DNA from: Ooceraea biroi
Lineage: Eukaryota; Arthropoda; Insecta; Hymenoptera; Formicidae
DNA length: 64,000 nt
Direction of reading: 5' to 3'
Assembly (NCBI RefSeq): GCF_003672135.1
Contig: NC_039510.1
Location: 12,028,001-12,092,000 of the forward strand
In this document: piece by piece, positions 1-11,531 of the stretch
Numbering within the stretch: the first letter of the stretch is position 1
Layout: every line of letters begins with the position of its first letter
Translations under genes and position numbers: made by a program
Notes under the pieces: generated by a model
The model's input: the letters and a program-made list of their open reading frames with translations, nothing else
Databases searched by the model: none
What the model was told of the DNA's origin: nothing

Positions 1-1042
1 GCAATAGAGAAGAGAAACGAGCACATTTTGCACTGTCTCCTACTGATCTATCTATCTACACGAGCGTATTACGACAATACCGCCGCGGACAGCGCTATTG
101 CTTCATGGAGTGACGAGGAGGACGAAAGGGAGAAGGAAAAGAAAGGGTCTTTGGATCTTTCCTATGAACAGAGTCACAGTCGCACTTTGGCGCCGAGTAA
201 CATCCATCGAGTTATTAACTGGTAAGAAGGCCTTAACAAAAATAGTGTAATAAAAATATTATATTTTATGTATTTTATATATACAGACTCAACTTCCGTT
301 TCAGTTTCCTGTCGTTGATGCCGCGCTATCTGCAAGCAGACCCCGACGTCAATAACTATGAGAAGTACATGCCAGCTTGGGAACGTCAGTATTCATCGGT
401 GCTTTCCGATTGCGCTCTGATGGCATGGCCGTTAGAGGCAGTGATGGTGGACGATTCCGCGAGCTCGGACTCGCGACCGGAAGCAGACCATTGTTCAGGT
501 CGATTTTATCTGGGGCCATTCCTCAGCATGCTCTTTGACAAAGTCAGCAACATGTCGAAGCAAACGTACGAGATCAATCTAGAGGTCACAAGGTTGGTCT
601 CGAGATTGGCGCTACTGCCGCATCCGTACCTACACGAATTTCTGTTGAATCCACTGCTACCCCTGATACCAGGCACGAAGAGCTTGTTTCTGTGCTTGCA
701 GAAGGTAGTCAAGCAGCTTGTCAGTGAGATACCAAAAACATCAGAGAGTAAAACAATATTGAAAGAAACGAGACAAAGGCTGCTAGGTGATTGCTCCCAA
801 GAAGAGTGAGTAGAATCTACTCCATTTATTGCAAATTTTCTATTTTAATTATTGTTTATTATCTTTTTTCAACGATTAACCGAATTATATTGTGTCTTAT
901 ATGTTAATTATTTCTTCTTATGTCTCAAATATTGTATTTCAGGGAAAAGGAGAATATTTTATACGAAAGCGCCATAGTAACGGAAGAATTTTGCAAAGAT
1001 CTTGCAGCTATTGCATACGTTAAGTATCATCATTCTATTTAA
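1..1042 (+). CDS. FHIP: FHIP (FTS and Hook-interacting protein), C-terminal part
   Basis: Seen: three exons, 1-221 (open at the window edge), 305-805 and 943-1042. Donors are GT at 222 and 806, acceptors AG before 305 and 943, and the stop is TAA at 1040-1042. Phases match: TG|T gives Cys and GA|G gives Glu. The second exon reads FLSLMPRYLQ, then GPFLSMLFDKVSNMSKQTYE and LVSRLALLPHPYLHEFLL. The last exon ends in VTEEFCKDLAAIAYVKYHHS. Known: this is the conserved C-terminal part of FHIP/FAM160 proteins. They join FTS and Hook in the FHF complex, which links dynein to early endosomes in the cytoplasm. The first exon carries an acidic low-complexity insert (WSDEEDEREKEKKG). The acceptor at 305 was preferred to an earlier AG because the earlier one would create a stop codon. 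The N-terminal half lies outside the window. The family is confident; the paralogue (FHIP1 versus FHIP2) is not resolved. Confidence 0.85.
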
Positions 1043-1794
1043 CAAATTTCTATATACGAATATAGAAATTTGTTTAAAAGAAATGCTATTTAGCTAAACG
1101 TAAATAAATTTTAAATGTTAATATATATCAAAGTCACATAATTATTTGTCACTTTAGATAGCAAATTCTTTTGCGATGCCATGTAAAATACACAAAACTA
1201 CAATTAAGTATGATGCGAATAAGTTTAATTAAATTATTATCAAAAACATATGCTATGTAAGATTGTTTTATTAATCCCAAAGTACGATTCCTTATTTCCT
1301 TTTTCTTTTGCTAGTGTTTCTAGTGTCACTCCTGTTGACCCTTGGAGGTTAGTTCAAGATCATCGAAGATTTATTTACAACCAGTACAATAGAATGCAGC
1401 ACTAAAAGAAGTTTTACTTGAAAGTGTTATTCAGTAGTAACTGATGCTTTATTAAATAATGCTTTAATTTTTAAGTAGATAAACTTTTATATGTGATATT
1501 GCTCAATGGCAAGTTATAGAAATTTTATTGTCAAGTAATGTGACTCAACAGTGGACAAGAATTGTAATTTTTAGATAATACGATGTAAAAATAAAATTTG
1601 AAAAAACAGACAAATGAGAATAAAAAGAGAGAAGAATTCAAATAATATACTAAGCAATTTCCTTATTCCGCGCATGCGCACTTCGTTTTACCGATTTAAC
1701 CTGCAAGGTGCCGACGTTGGTAAACATAAACAACCTGCTGCGATAACAAGTATTGTACAGTGTTGAATAATATACATTAATATCGTGATTTCCA
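1043..1794 (+). other. FHIP 3' UTR and FHIP-DALRD3 spacer
   Basis: No gene seen between the FHIP stop and the DALRD3 start. An AATAAA near 1591 could end the FHIP transcript, leaving about 200 bp for the DALRD3 promoter and 5' UTR. The stretch at 1665-1745 is relatively CpG-rich (GCGCATGCGC near 1670), as expected for a promoter. Confidence 0.4.
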
Positions 1795-4073
1795 ATGGAA
1801 AATTGGACCAGTTTTAGTACAACTTTTCTTAATGATAACATTATCTTCCATTTTACTGGCTGTACGCCTGAAAAGTTTTCAGTAGTCAAAGTAAATCACG
1901 AGAATTTAGCAGTGCATGGGGAACTATATTTTCTGTACAGTTTGAAATCGTGGAGAAGCTTCGTGTTTTGTGTCGAGGGTTGTACAACCATTTTGCAACA
2001 CTATGCACATACACATCGTATGAGAAAAGGCGATGCAAGTACCGATGTGACCGAGGAAGTAAATAAATATTTCAAATCTGTTTATATGTACATGTAAATC
2101 TAAAAACGACTATAAATATACTATGGTACAAGGTATACAGTATGTAAGAATAGAATAGAATTAAATACGTTTTAGTTTTGTACATTTCTGCATTTAACCA
2201 ATACAAACATCTATATATCTATACTTAGAAAAAAGAAGGAAGAAAATATAATGCCTACATAGGATAGCTAAAGTTAGTAGATTCAATAAAGCTGTGTTCT
2301 ATGAAATTGTGGAACATAAAATATTGGATTCTGAGAATTTAAGCTTTAAGAAAAGCATTTGTAATGTCCCTTTTAATAATCAAATGTCACATTCATAACT
2401 TCACGTTTCCCAAATCTTAACAGATCTTGGAACACCTGATATTAAAAAGTAACAATTGGCCAATAAAAATAGCACGATGCATGTTGCAAAAGGAGAGAGT
2501 CTGTGTATTCCTAAATCGAAGAGATATTATTACGAATAGTATAAAGATGGCCTTGGATTGTGGAAGGACATTTGGAAGGAAACTGTCAACTGGTAAAGCA
2601 TTCAGTCTGAAGTATCAACCTGATGCGGAATCAGATCTTACTACTCAGAGGTTGCATCTAATACTAAACGTTGCTGCGAAGGTGTTGCATCTGCAAGGAC
2701 ATGTGGTATCGGATGAGGGGAATAGTATTGGCAAATATATATTCTCCAGTAAATCAGAGGGGCCAGTCGCTGAGGGATACAAGAAATATATCTGTGGTGT
2801 TGTAAAGAACTCTCAATCAAATTCGAAAGAAGTATGTCTGTCATGGCAGCAATATGTAGAACAGAAAATGAATCAGGTGGCGGAATCGAGTAAGCATGAG
2901 CTTATTGGGAATAAGGAAGCTGAAGAAAATAAAAGGTTTTTGCACAATTTGGCCAGTGCTATTATTACATTTGAGTTGATAGCTGTGAAACCAAGTCGAT
3001 CGGTTGTTATTGGGAATAATAATCTCGAAGACAATAGAAACGTTACAAATACAAAAGGTTTGTTTACTATTATTAACATAATCATCAGAAATTCTTATAA
3101 AGCATTTTTTTTAAATTAATATAAAATATTAAACATTATTTTCTTTAAGTTTATAATTACACTGTGCTAAGAAGGAAATTATTTCGTGCAATAATGTTGT
3201 TTACTTTTAACTAAAAAATGTATAATAATTTAACTAGAATATATATACTGACAAATAAAGATTTTGGTCGTCAATTAAAAAGTAATGAATATGTATACCA
3301 CAGGTGCGTCGTTTATATTGTACAATACTGCCAGAATATCGACGATTATAGCGAAATACAATGAGAAGGTATCACGTGAAGAATATCCAAGTTTGCCGAA
3401 TATCGAGAATGTAGATTTTTCGCAATTACAGGAAGAAGTAATCAACAATTTTCTATACATTTTACATGTTATTCTATACTTTTGTCATTTTGTTTTTATA
3501 TAATCTTCATATTTGCATAACTTTAGTTTGAGATTTCTGCACAAAGTTTAAAAGGCTCAGTAGCATTTGTTGTTGATCAATTTATTAATAATTTAAAGAC
3601 CATTTGTTTTAATTTTTAAAAGATACTTGATTTATTTCCAGGAAGAATGGGAACTCATATATAATTTCATTTTTGGATTTCCACAAATAATAGACGATTG
3701 TTTGAGATATGAGCCAGCTTTTGACATTTATCCACAGATGTTATGTTTATTCTTATCACAGTTGTGTCAGAAATTCAGTGTGTACTATCGAAGAGTCAGA
3801 ATTTTGATGGTAAAGAAAAAATTATAAAAAGATATAATGGTTATTTTATTATGTATTATCTACTAAACTATATGCTCTATATATGTTTTTAAAGTGTACT
3901 TGATATTTCATGTTTTATTATAATATATTCCTAAACAATCACGTTTTGTATTGTAGGAAGGAGATCATCTAATTCCCAAGGTGATTGCAAGATTATACAT
4001 GTTACATGCATTACAAATTGTTCTGCAAAACGCACTCGATATTTTCGATATTAAAATGGAATCACGAATGTGA
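1795..4073 (+). CDS. DALRD3: DALRD3-like DALR anticodon-binding domain protein
   Basis: Seen: five exons, 1795-2058, 2424-3057, 3304-3437, 3642-3809 and 3957-4073, all with GT/AG borders and matching phases, giving about 438 residues. The start ATG at 1795 begins MENWTSFSTT. The exon 2/3 junction reads NTKGASFILYNTARISTI. The following stretches (YPSLPNIENVDFSQLQEEEE, EWELIYNFIFGFPQIIDDCL, QLCQKFSVYYRRVRIL and LIPKVIARLYMLHALQIVL) are the helices of a DALR domain, here covering about the last 140 residues. The middle carries KKYICGVVKN, like the equivalent HLICG segment in animal DALRD3. Known: DALRD3 resembles the C-terminus of arginyl-tRNA synthetase without a catalytic domain. In humans it partners METTL2 for m3C modification of tRNA-Arg. 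Inference: same role here. The N-terminal 90 residues are weakly conserved, so the first exon is the least certain. Confidence 0.88.
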
Positions 4074-4340
4074 AATGATCGTTATAAAAATAAATGTTCG
4101 ATTGTTCAATTTGTATTTATGTAAATATTTAATTAAATAATCTTTGAACAAATGTTAAAGTTAAAAAATTATAAAGTTTCTTCATGTTCACGTGAGTTTA
4201 TAAATATAAAATAATATTAATATTGTAAGAAGTCCTTATTTTATTTAGCGTCGTAAGAAACGTTTGATTCTTTTCGTATTTGATTATATTTGATTCGTAT
4301 TGGCAAGTCGTTGTGTACATGCACATTGCTGTTTCATGCT

Positions 4341-4443
4341 GATGCTCATTTTTAGCGTCAAAACAGGTCACGTGATCAAAATTGACGCTGGAGAATAGTC
4401 AATTTTGATCACGTGATCTGTTTTGACGCTAAAAATGAGCGTC
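4341..4443. repeat. Near-perfect inverted repeat with two CACGTG E-boxes
   Basis: Arms 4341-4386 and 4398-4443 are reverse complements over 46 bp with only two mismatches, separated by 11 bp. Each arm contains TCACGTGATC (CACGTG near 4369 and 4410) and TTTTTAGCGTCAAAAC. Beyond the arms, GCATGAAA-type sequence at 4451-4465 pairs loosely with 4327-4341 after a small insertion, so the element may once have been longer. It lies between the DALRD3 poly(A) region and the CpG-rich sequence upstream of Mxd. It could be a small foldback element, an E-box control site, or the source of a hairpin RNA. Confidence 0.8.
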
Positions 4444-4469
4444 GAGCGTCAGCGCGCATGAAAAAGCAC

Positions 4470-6160
4470 CTTATTTTGTCTCGCCGAAGCACAGAGGAGT
4501 AGCGAGAGATTTTTGTTTTATCGCGCGACGGCGGCACAGCGCGCGCGCCGCGCGATCCGGCAGTCTCTCCGTAGCCCTGTTACGAGAAAGTGTTCAGTAA
4601 AACGAAGTCGAGTGTGTTATTTAACCAGCGAGCTATATCTTATATTATTATATTTTTATTTATTATAATCGCCGTAACCATCTACTGTAACAATTTAGAT
4701 TGTCATACGCATAATATGAGATGTTATATTCAGAATTTATTTCTAATAATTTTCATAGTGAAAAATGTGTCTAAAAAATATTCTAATGTCATACACTAAC
4801 TGTTAATGATATAAAATGTAATAAATCAATCAAAATGAACATAACGATAAGTTGATCAAAGAATTAGGGGTAAAATATTTCTTTTTTATATATGTATATA
4901 ATCTCAAAAACATTGTTTCGATTCTTTCATGAAGCAAATTCATATATCAAGACAAACGAATCGGGTGCGCTCGGCTTCACTCGGCTCCGTTCAGCTGCGC
5001 TCGGCGACGCTCAACCCGCTGGGAAAACGACGATAGCGGCGACGCTGGGTGGCCAGCTGTTTGTTTTGTTTTCAAGCATGAGATTCACGTGACAGCCGGC
5101 GGGTGTTGGTGGCGGCACGCGACGGTCATGCTGGTGTTTGTTACGCCGGCCGCGATTGGCCGCCATGATGCGTTTGCCGCCGCGGCCGGCCAATCGCCGC
5201 GATTGTAAATACGCGCACTGTCGGTGCAGCGGATAGAGAGAGCGCTGGTGCTGCCAAGGAGAGCGTTTGACATCGATAAATGCGTGCGAGTGCTCGCGAA
5301 GCGCGGAGGTGCCAAGCTGTCGCTCGCTCGCTCGCTCGCCCGCTCGTTTGTTTGCTCCGAATCGGTCGCGAATTGCCGCCGTCGCCGTCGCCGTTAGAAT
5401 CCGCATCTTTTCATCGCCGTTTTCACACGTCGTGATCGTGTTGCTCGCTCTCCACTCACGTTCGGCACTCTCCGTTGTCTGATCATCCCGCCGCTACCGC
5501 CGTCGTCGTCGCCACCGCCACCGCCGCCGCTGTGCGCCCCTCCGCCCCTGTGGGAAACCTGTGAGAGAGCTAGTAGTGCTGGGCAGTGCTGATCGTCCAC
5601 ACAACAGTGAACAGGCACCGTTGTCAGTCTCTTTCTCTTTCTTTCGTCCATCTATCCTTCTCTTTCTTTTTTCGCCTATCTTCGCACGCTCTTTTATTGC
5701 CGTAGCTCGTGCCAAATGTCATCGGGCGGACGTTAGGCGCATATACGGGTGTGTGCGTACGTAAATACTCATCGGAGCAGAGGGAGGGGGAAAAGAAGGA
5801 GAGCACGAATGTACGTTTTCGATACATGTATGTGTATGTGCGCTGTACGTGCGTCAAGATAAGAGCGGCATAACGCAACGGGGCGCCCCGTACGCGTGAC
5901 AAGGGGACGACGCGACGGGATCTCAGCTGGCGCATTCTAGTGGACGTTCGTGGATAGAAAGTGCTGTTGCGCGAAGGCAGGTCGCTCGCCTCTTTGTTTG
6001 TGAGTTATCAGCTGGCGCGTTGCTTGGGCCTTGTAACGATAAGCGACCTTAAGCCCGTCGAACAGCGCAGCGGCAACAGTAAGCGGCAGCGAGAACGGCA
6101 GCGAACCCTTCAAGTCCAGATCGGAGGAGTCCCTTTCGTTTCAAGCTCGCACGAGAAATA
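4470..6160. promoter_or_regulatory. CpG-rich putative promoter region upstream of Mxd
   Basis: Base composition jumps from AT-rich to strongly CpG-rich at 4500-4580 (GCGCGCGCGCCGCGCG near 4538) and again at 4965-6130, with an AT-rich gap at 4610-4960. It contains CTCGGC-type degenerate repeats (4965-5015), a CTCG tandem run (5322-5345), a GCCGCC run (5490-5535) and another CACGTG at 5086. The open frames here are compositional and none resembles a protein. Inference: a promoter and 5' UTR region, possibly an alternative first exon for Mxd or the start of a non-coding transcript. No TATA box or initiator can be assigned. Confidence 0.45.
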
Positions 6161-7920
6161 GCTTCGTTCGAAAAAATGTTTTATTTCGACTCTCTTGATA
6201 CATTTCTCCCTATTGTTGTCTCCTGTATACACGTATTCGTCAAGCTTAACGATAAGGTTTCTTTAGATGTACCAGATCTTTATTTGATTAAAACATTGAT
6301 TCCGGTTTTGGCAATCGTGATGTTGAACGTTGGGAGTGGAAAAATTTTGTAATTGATCTTTTGTAAATCTTTTGCTTTAGTTGAAGCGAGCCCTCTTTAA
6401 GTTTATCGAACAATGCATCATGAATATTCATACGGTGAAGGCTGGATAGTGCGATGTGCACACACTGGGTGCTATAAATGTTTTAATGTTTATTTGTTGA
6501 AATATAATGTGCGATATGATCTAGCTGAAACTCGAGAAATTCCGTGATCGAATAATATAAGAGAAATTTTTCTTCATTAGGAGAGACTTGATGAAAATAG
6601 GAAAATTATCTGTATATATGTTTATTATTGTGTATATATAGTTATTTGGCTATGCAAATCTGTATAAACCTAACCTATTCTGCTCTTTATGTATCGCAAT
6701 TGCTTTGTGTTGATCACTTTACACATCGATCATGCATTTTCATGTTTTTGTAAACTGATTCTTTTCCTTTCTCTCTTCCTCTTCTTTTTCTAAACCTAAT
6801 TTTTATTATGCCGTTTTTTTTAATTTTTATTTTCTCTTTTTTTCTCAAGGACAAATGTACATTTATTTTGTTTAAAACGTTGGAAATAAAAAATTAAACT
6901 AAACGAAATTTTTTGTTAAATAAATTTTTGTTTTTACGATTGTATCATTAAATTATTTAATTAATTTGTATTATTTGACTTATACATCAAATAAATCTTT
7001 TGATAATTAGTAGTCAACAACACATCTTTCGTTATTTATTGTAAAAAATTTATTTAATTCTTTTTCTCTCGCAATCTGCTGCTTTATTATATTTTAATAT
7101 CCTTCCTTGCTTATTTTTAAAATAAGATAAATTATGCGACAGTTATTTTAATTTAGGTCTTTTCTTTCTTTATATTTCTTAAAACAATGTGTAATATTTC
7201 GCGTTTTACATTCATAATCATAATCCATAAATGAGAAATGAGGAATTTGAAATAACCATCAGATTCGTAAAGGCATCATGAATGGAAAAAGAAATAATAT
7301 TATAAATGGAATGATGCGTAATTTATATTGTAGCTCAAGTATTATGTTGTTGCAAGATAAGAAAATTGTTTTAAGATTTGTCTTATATTTATACTTTGTA
7401 ATGTTCTTATGTAGTTATCATTTCTATATTTAATTTTTAACGGATTGTAACCCTGATATAAACCGAAACATATAAGAAAATTATTTTATTATGAATATAT
7501 AATTTTTTCAAATCCATTTCGTGCATTTTTTATTTTTTAATTATATGAGATAAAACAAGAATGTTTTTTAAATTTAAACACTTGTTGCATAAATGTTTAA
7601 AAAGTTATTGTTACATTTTTACAACTGGTTTTATTAAAACTCATTTTTTTATTGTATTTCATATTTAATTCGAAGCAAAGCTTTATTTTCAAGTATTAAT
7701 ATATATTTTAATTAAACTTTGATTGTATTTACACATAATAATTAAAATAAATTAATTTTGTATTTCTCTTAAATAAAACCATATATACAATCTTTTGTTA
7801 TTTTCATATATGTGTTAAAAACACAAGTATGCAATAAAGATTGAAACTCTTGTCTTTCTTATTCGTAGAAAATTTTAAAGTATATAATAAATTTTGCTTT
7901 ATCTTGCCTTCTATATTTAT
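6161..7920. other. AT-rich stretch, no gene seen
   Basis: Very AT-rich sequence between two CpG-rich blocks. No coding exon, RNA gene or repeat of note was recognised. If Mxd uses a promoter near 5-6 kb this is a first intron; otherwise it is intergenic. Confidence 0.4.
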
Positions 7921-7922
7921 CC

Positions 7923-7925
<3 letters not shown>

Positions 7926-7960
<35 letters not shown>
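7926..7960. repeat. (CT)n microsatellite
   Basis: An uninterrupted CT dinucleotide run followed by a short C-rich tract. Confidence 0.9.
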
Positions 7961-7961
<1 letters not shown>

Positions 7962-8039
7962 CCCCTCACGCTCTGTTTCCGTTTTGTTCACTGTTTATTT
8001 ATCTTGTGTTACGCGATCGTGCGTAGGCGTATATTTGCT

Positions 8040-9429
8040 TCTTTCTCCCTCTTTTACGGACGCACACACATACACACACACATCGTCGTTCTCCTTTGCT
8101 CTTCTCTAAGCTCTCTCTTTGTGCAGTGTTGACTATGTACGCACACGCGCGGGCGCGCGCGCAATGAGTGTATATGCATGCGTGTATGCTTATGCGTGTG
8201 CGCTGTCCGTGATCGGCTTCTCTCGGCGGCGTCCGAAGCGCACTTACCTCACGCGGTACTTTCGTATCAGTGGTACCGCGGCGGTCGTGCTGTCGTCATT
8301 GATTACATTCGGGCTCATACGCAAAATCAGTTTTCGAGCTGCGTTCGCGAGGGTGCACGGCGACCCGACGGTGATGATAATTCGGCTTCTCTTGTTGTGA
8401 TCTAGTGCAATCGTGGTAAATGTGGTGATACACACACGGTGCGGCAAGAATAGCGGGAGATCACCGAGGTACACCGCGACGGAGGAGCAGAAGATACGGG
8501 ACGCAGAGGGAGACGCAGAGACGGCGGAGTAATCGCGTCCCTAAGTGGAAACACACTGTTGCCGACGCGTTTGAAAGGACGCCCAGACGTTACGGAGGAT
8601 ACTCGAGCGGAAGAATTCGAGTGCTGAAAACGAGTGTTCGGTGATCGATAGCGTTAACTCGCCAAACACGAAGGGATCGGTCGACAGAGACTTGGCGGGC
8701 TCGTTGCGTCGGGCAATCCGTGTCCGTGGTTTGTTAACCGGAGTGGAATTTCTCAACGACTGACTGACGGGAGCTAGAGAGAGAGAGAGAGAATACAAGA
8801 CTAGTCGCCATCGGAGAATACGATATCGTTCGCGACAAACGTTCGGGGATTGAGTAGAAGTTGCACGCGTAGGAAGAACATTCCGCGTATCCACCTCTGA
8901 TTTTCTGCTACTGTTACTATCGCCGCCGCCGCCGCCGTCGCCGCCGTCGCCGCCGCCGCCGCCGCCGCCACCGCCGCCGCCGCTGCCGCCACCGCCGCCG
9001 TCATCATTCGCGGATCGGTACACGCTTCTCGCTCGGTGCGCCGCGTCGTCATCACTCGTGCGTGTTAGTGCACCGCGCGCCCGTACGTGTGTCCGAGAAC
9101 AGCCGAGGTGCAGCGGAATCGCCCGAGGCGGTGCGGCGCGGCGGCCAAAGACATCACGATTACGCATCTCGCGGTCCTCCCCCTTCGCTCACGCCAGTGC
9201 GCCCGTCGTCCGCGCACGTGCGCGCGCGCGCGTGTGTACGAGTGTGAGTGTGAGTGCGTGTGCGTGCGTACGTGCGTGCGCGCGCGCGCGTGTGTGTGCC
9301 GTGTCTTCGTCGCGTGGACGGCGGCGCGGGAACGTGCGGCAAACGAAGGAGGTGGAGGAGAAGGAGGAGGAGGAAGAGGAGTGAAGAGCGTGAACGGAAG
9401 CCGCCAGGATTACGCCAAACCGAGGAAAT
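8040..9429 (+). promoter_or_regulatory. CpG-rich promoter / long 5' UTR of Mxd
   Basis: CpG-rich sequence that runs directly into the Mxd start codon at 9430. It contains a (GCC)n tract at about 8922-9003 and alternating purine/pyrimidine runs at 8139-8215 and 9213-9298. Open frames on both strands here are low-complexity (poly-Gly, poly-Ala, Arg/Ala/Cys-rich) and look non-coding. Inference: core promoter and GC-rich leader of the Mxd mRNA. The transcription start cannot be placed by eye. Confidence 0.5.
8922..9003. repeat. (GCC)n trinucleotide tract in the Mxd leader
   Basis: About 80 bp of GCC repeats interrupted by GTC, ACC and CTG units. If transcribed from the + strand it would give a C/G-rich structured leader; it is non-coding in the Mxd frame. 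Confidence 0.85.
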
Positions 9430-9484
9430 ATGAGCATTGCTGCCCTACTGCAGGCCGCCGAGTACATTGAACGAAGGGAAAGAG
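9430..9484 (+). CDS. Mxd: Mxd coding exon 1 (Sin3-interaction domain)
   Basis: ATG at 9430 with A at -3, then SIAALLQAAEYIERRER; the donor AG|GTGAGT follows 9484 in phase 1. The amphipathic helix pattern LLQAAEYIERRER matches the SID of MXD proteins. Confidence 0.92.
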
Positions 9485-11500
9485 GTGAGTGCTCTTCCCT
9501 TTTCTGGTTTCTTTTTTTTCTTTATACCCTTCTCTAGCTCTGCCCTTCCCTTTTTCATCTCCTTTTTTATCTCTCTTTTTAATCTCTCTTTTAAATTTCT
9601 CCGCAGTCGTAAGCTAGTCGCGTTCCTGTGACCTTTGCGCGTAACGTTTAATATTTTGCAATCGGAGCAGAGCCGATTGCTCTTCGATCGGTAAATGTGC
9701 AGTGTAGAAATAAAAAGTACGAAGCGGAAAAGTTCAAGCAGTGTCAAATGTAATATCATAAGTTTACTCCTTAACGTATTTTAACATGTTTAATATATTT
9801 CCATTGTCGTCTTTGCGCACTGTTCTGTTCTGTTCTGTTCATCAATCGAGATTCACACAATTTAAAAATATGCGTCATCTCGGCACTGCACTGCTATCTT
9901 TGTTTTCGTAGCGGATCGTACGCGGCGTGATGATCTCATTTTGTTACTCCACTTATGTTGCTACGTCGTACTAGAGCGGCGTAGTCCTCGCCGCGTGCAT
10001 GCGAAAACGCACGTCGTTTTCCGTGCACGCGCGCGCGCGTGCATGTGCCTCCTCGTATGTTTTGTTGTGTTTTGTTAGATCTGCGAAAGAATTGTCCAAT
10101 TTTTGCGTGTTAATTCTGAATATCTCAATTTTACGGAACATTTTTATTAAAAAAATATGTTTCAGTAATCGAATCGTATTAAATTAAAAAGACGTCATTC
10201 ATTTGTTAAAGTTTATTTATAATACATATATTTGTGCGAAATATTTGCCGTTTTGAAAGATATCATAAATTTGTAGAAATTTGAACTAAAGATTGAAGAA
10301 ATTCTCGTTGAATTCATGTAATATACAACAATAAAATGACAATAGAAATTACACATTTATTTTGTAATAAATTTGAAATAAATTGTGCTTTTTGTTTAAT
10401 TAAGTCACCATACGAATACATTTTATATACATATATTTGCATCTAATTAAAAAAAGAGTAAGTAAACTGATGACAGTAAAATTGAGTAAGTTTGTCTTAA
10501 TTTAATAGTAATCCTTTTATTTAGGATACTTTGTTTTCACATTTCGTATATATTTCTCTAATTTTGAATCTCTATTTAAATCTAATCTTGAAATATCCCG
10601 TTCGTATAAATTTATTTCAAAACATTTGACTATTATCAATTGATTTAGTGTATTTGTTTATCTCGATATTTAATTTGAAATCTATTTATATAAAATATTT
10701 TGCAGGTTTTTATTATATTAAAATAAATGAAAAAAACATTAATGATATTGTTATTTTGTATCATTTTACATTAAATATACCATATTTTATACATAAAGTT
10801 TTATTTTAATTTAAAATTATTAGTACATTTAAGTTGTTTACTTAATCTGTAATTATCACTTTCTTTTTGTTTAATTTAAGTATAATTTATTGTTATGAAA
10901 TGTTATGTGACTTAATTTACATGTTCATAATGAATATTATTCTATATAGTTTAAACAATATTTATATAGAAAAAGTTATAAAGTTTTACAACATAGGTAC
11001 ATAAGCAAGGATTTATTTTATATAGTAACATTGTAATGTTTGATAACCATGAATAAGTATGACTTAACTAAACGATACTTAACTAGCATACACCTGTTTA
11101 ATATGAAAATTTGTACTTCTGTTTACTTGGAAAATCAAAAAATGTAATCGTGATTCGATCGCGTGTGACTCTTGGAACAAAGATCTAGAATGATGTAGGA
11201 AAATAAATTGCGCTGTAATTACTCGCGACGTAATGAGTTTAACAAGCTTTGAAACTTTCAGCTTTATCGTGCCACTCCTATTATGGTTTTTTCCTATCGC
11301 ATTTTTCGCGAAATCTAAGAACGCAAGATCATTAGGTTTAGTTACATAATAAAGTGCATATATTTTTTTAATTCTACATGTAAAATGAGAAACAATATTT
11401 GTTTGGATTATATTTTAGTATTTGGAGTATATTTTAGTATTTATTGCTTGTGAAAACGAATTTTCAAATGTATACGGATAGTTTTACTTATTTTGTCGAG

Positions 11501-11531
<31 letters not shown>

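Noticed and set aside
5011..5935. Several overlapping open frames on both strands in the CpG region
   Set aside because: All are Arg/Ala/Ser-rich and overlap each other in different frames, as expected from CpG-rich sequence with few stops.
8541..9167. 208-codon minus-strand frame upstream of Mxd
   Set aside because: Its core is a poly-Gly run produced by the (GCC)n tract; the rest is Arg/Ser-rich CpG sequence with no family resemblance.
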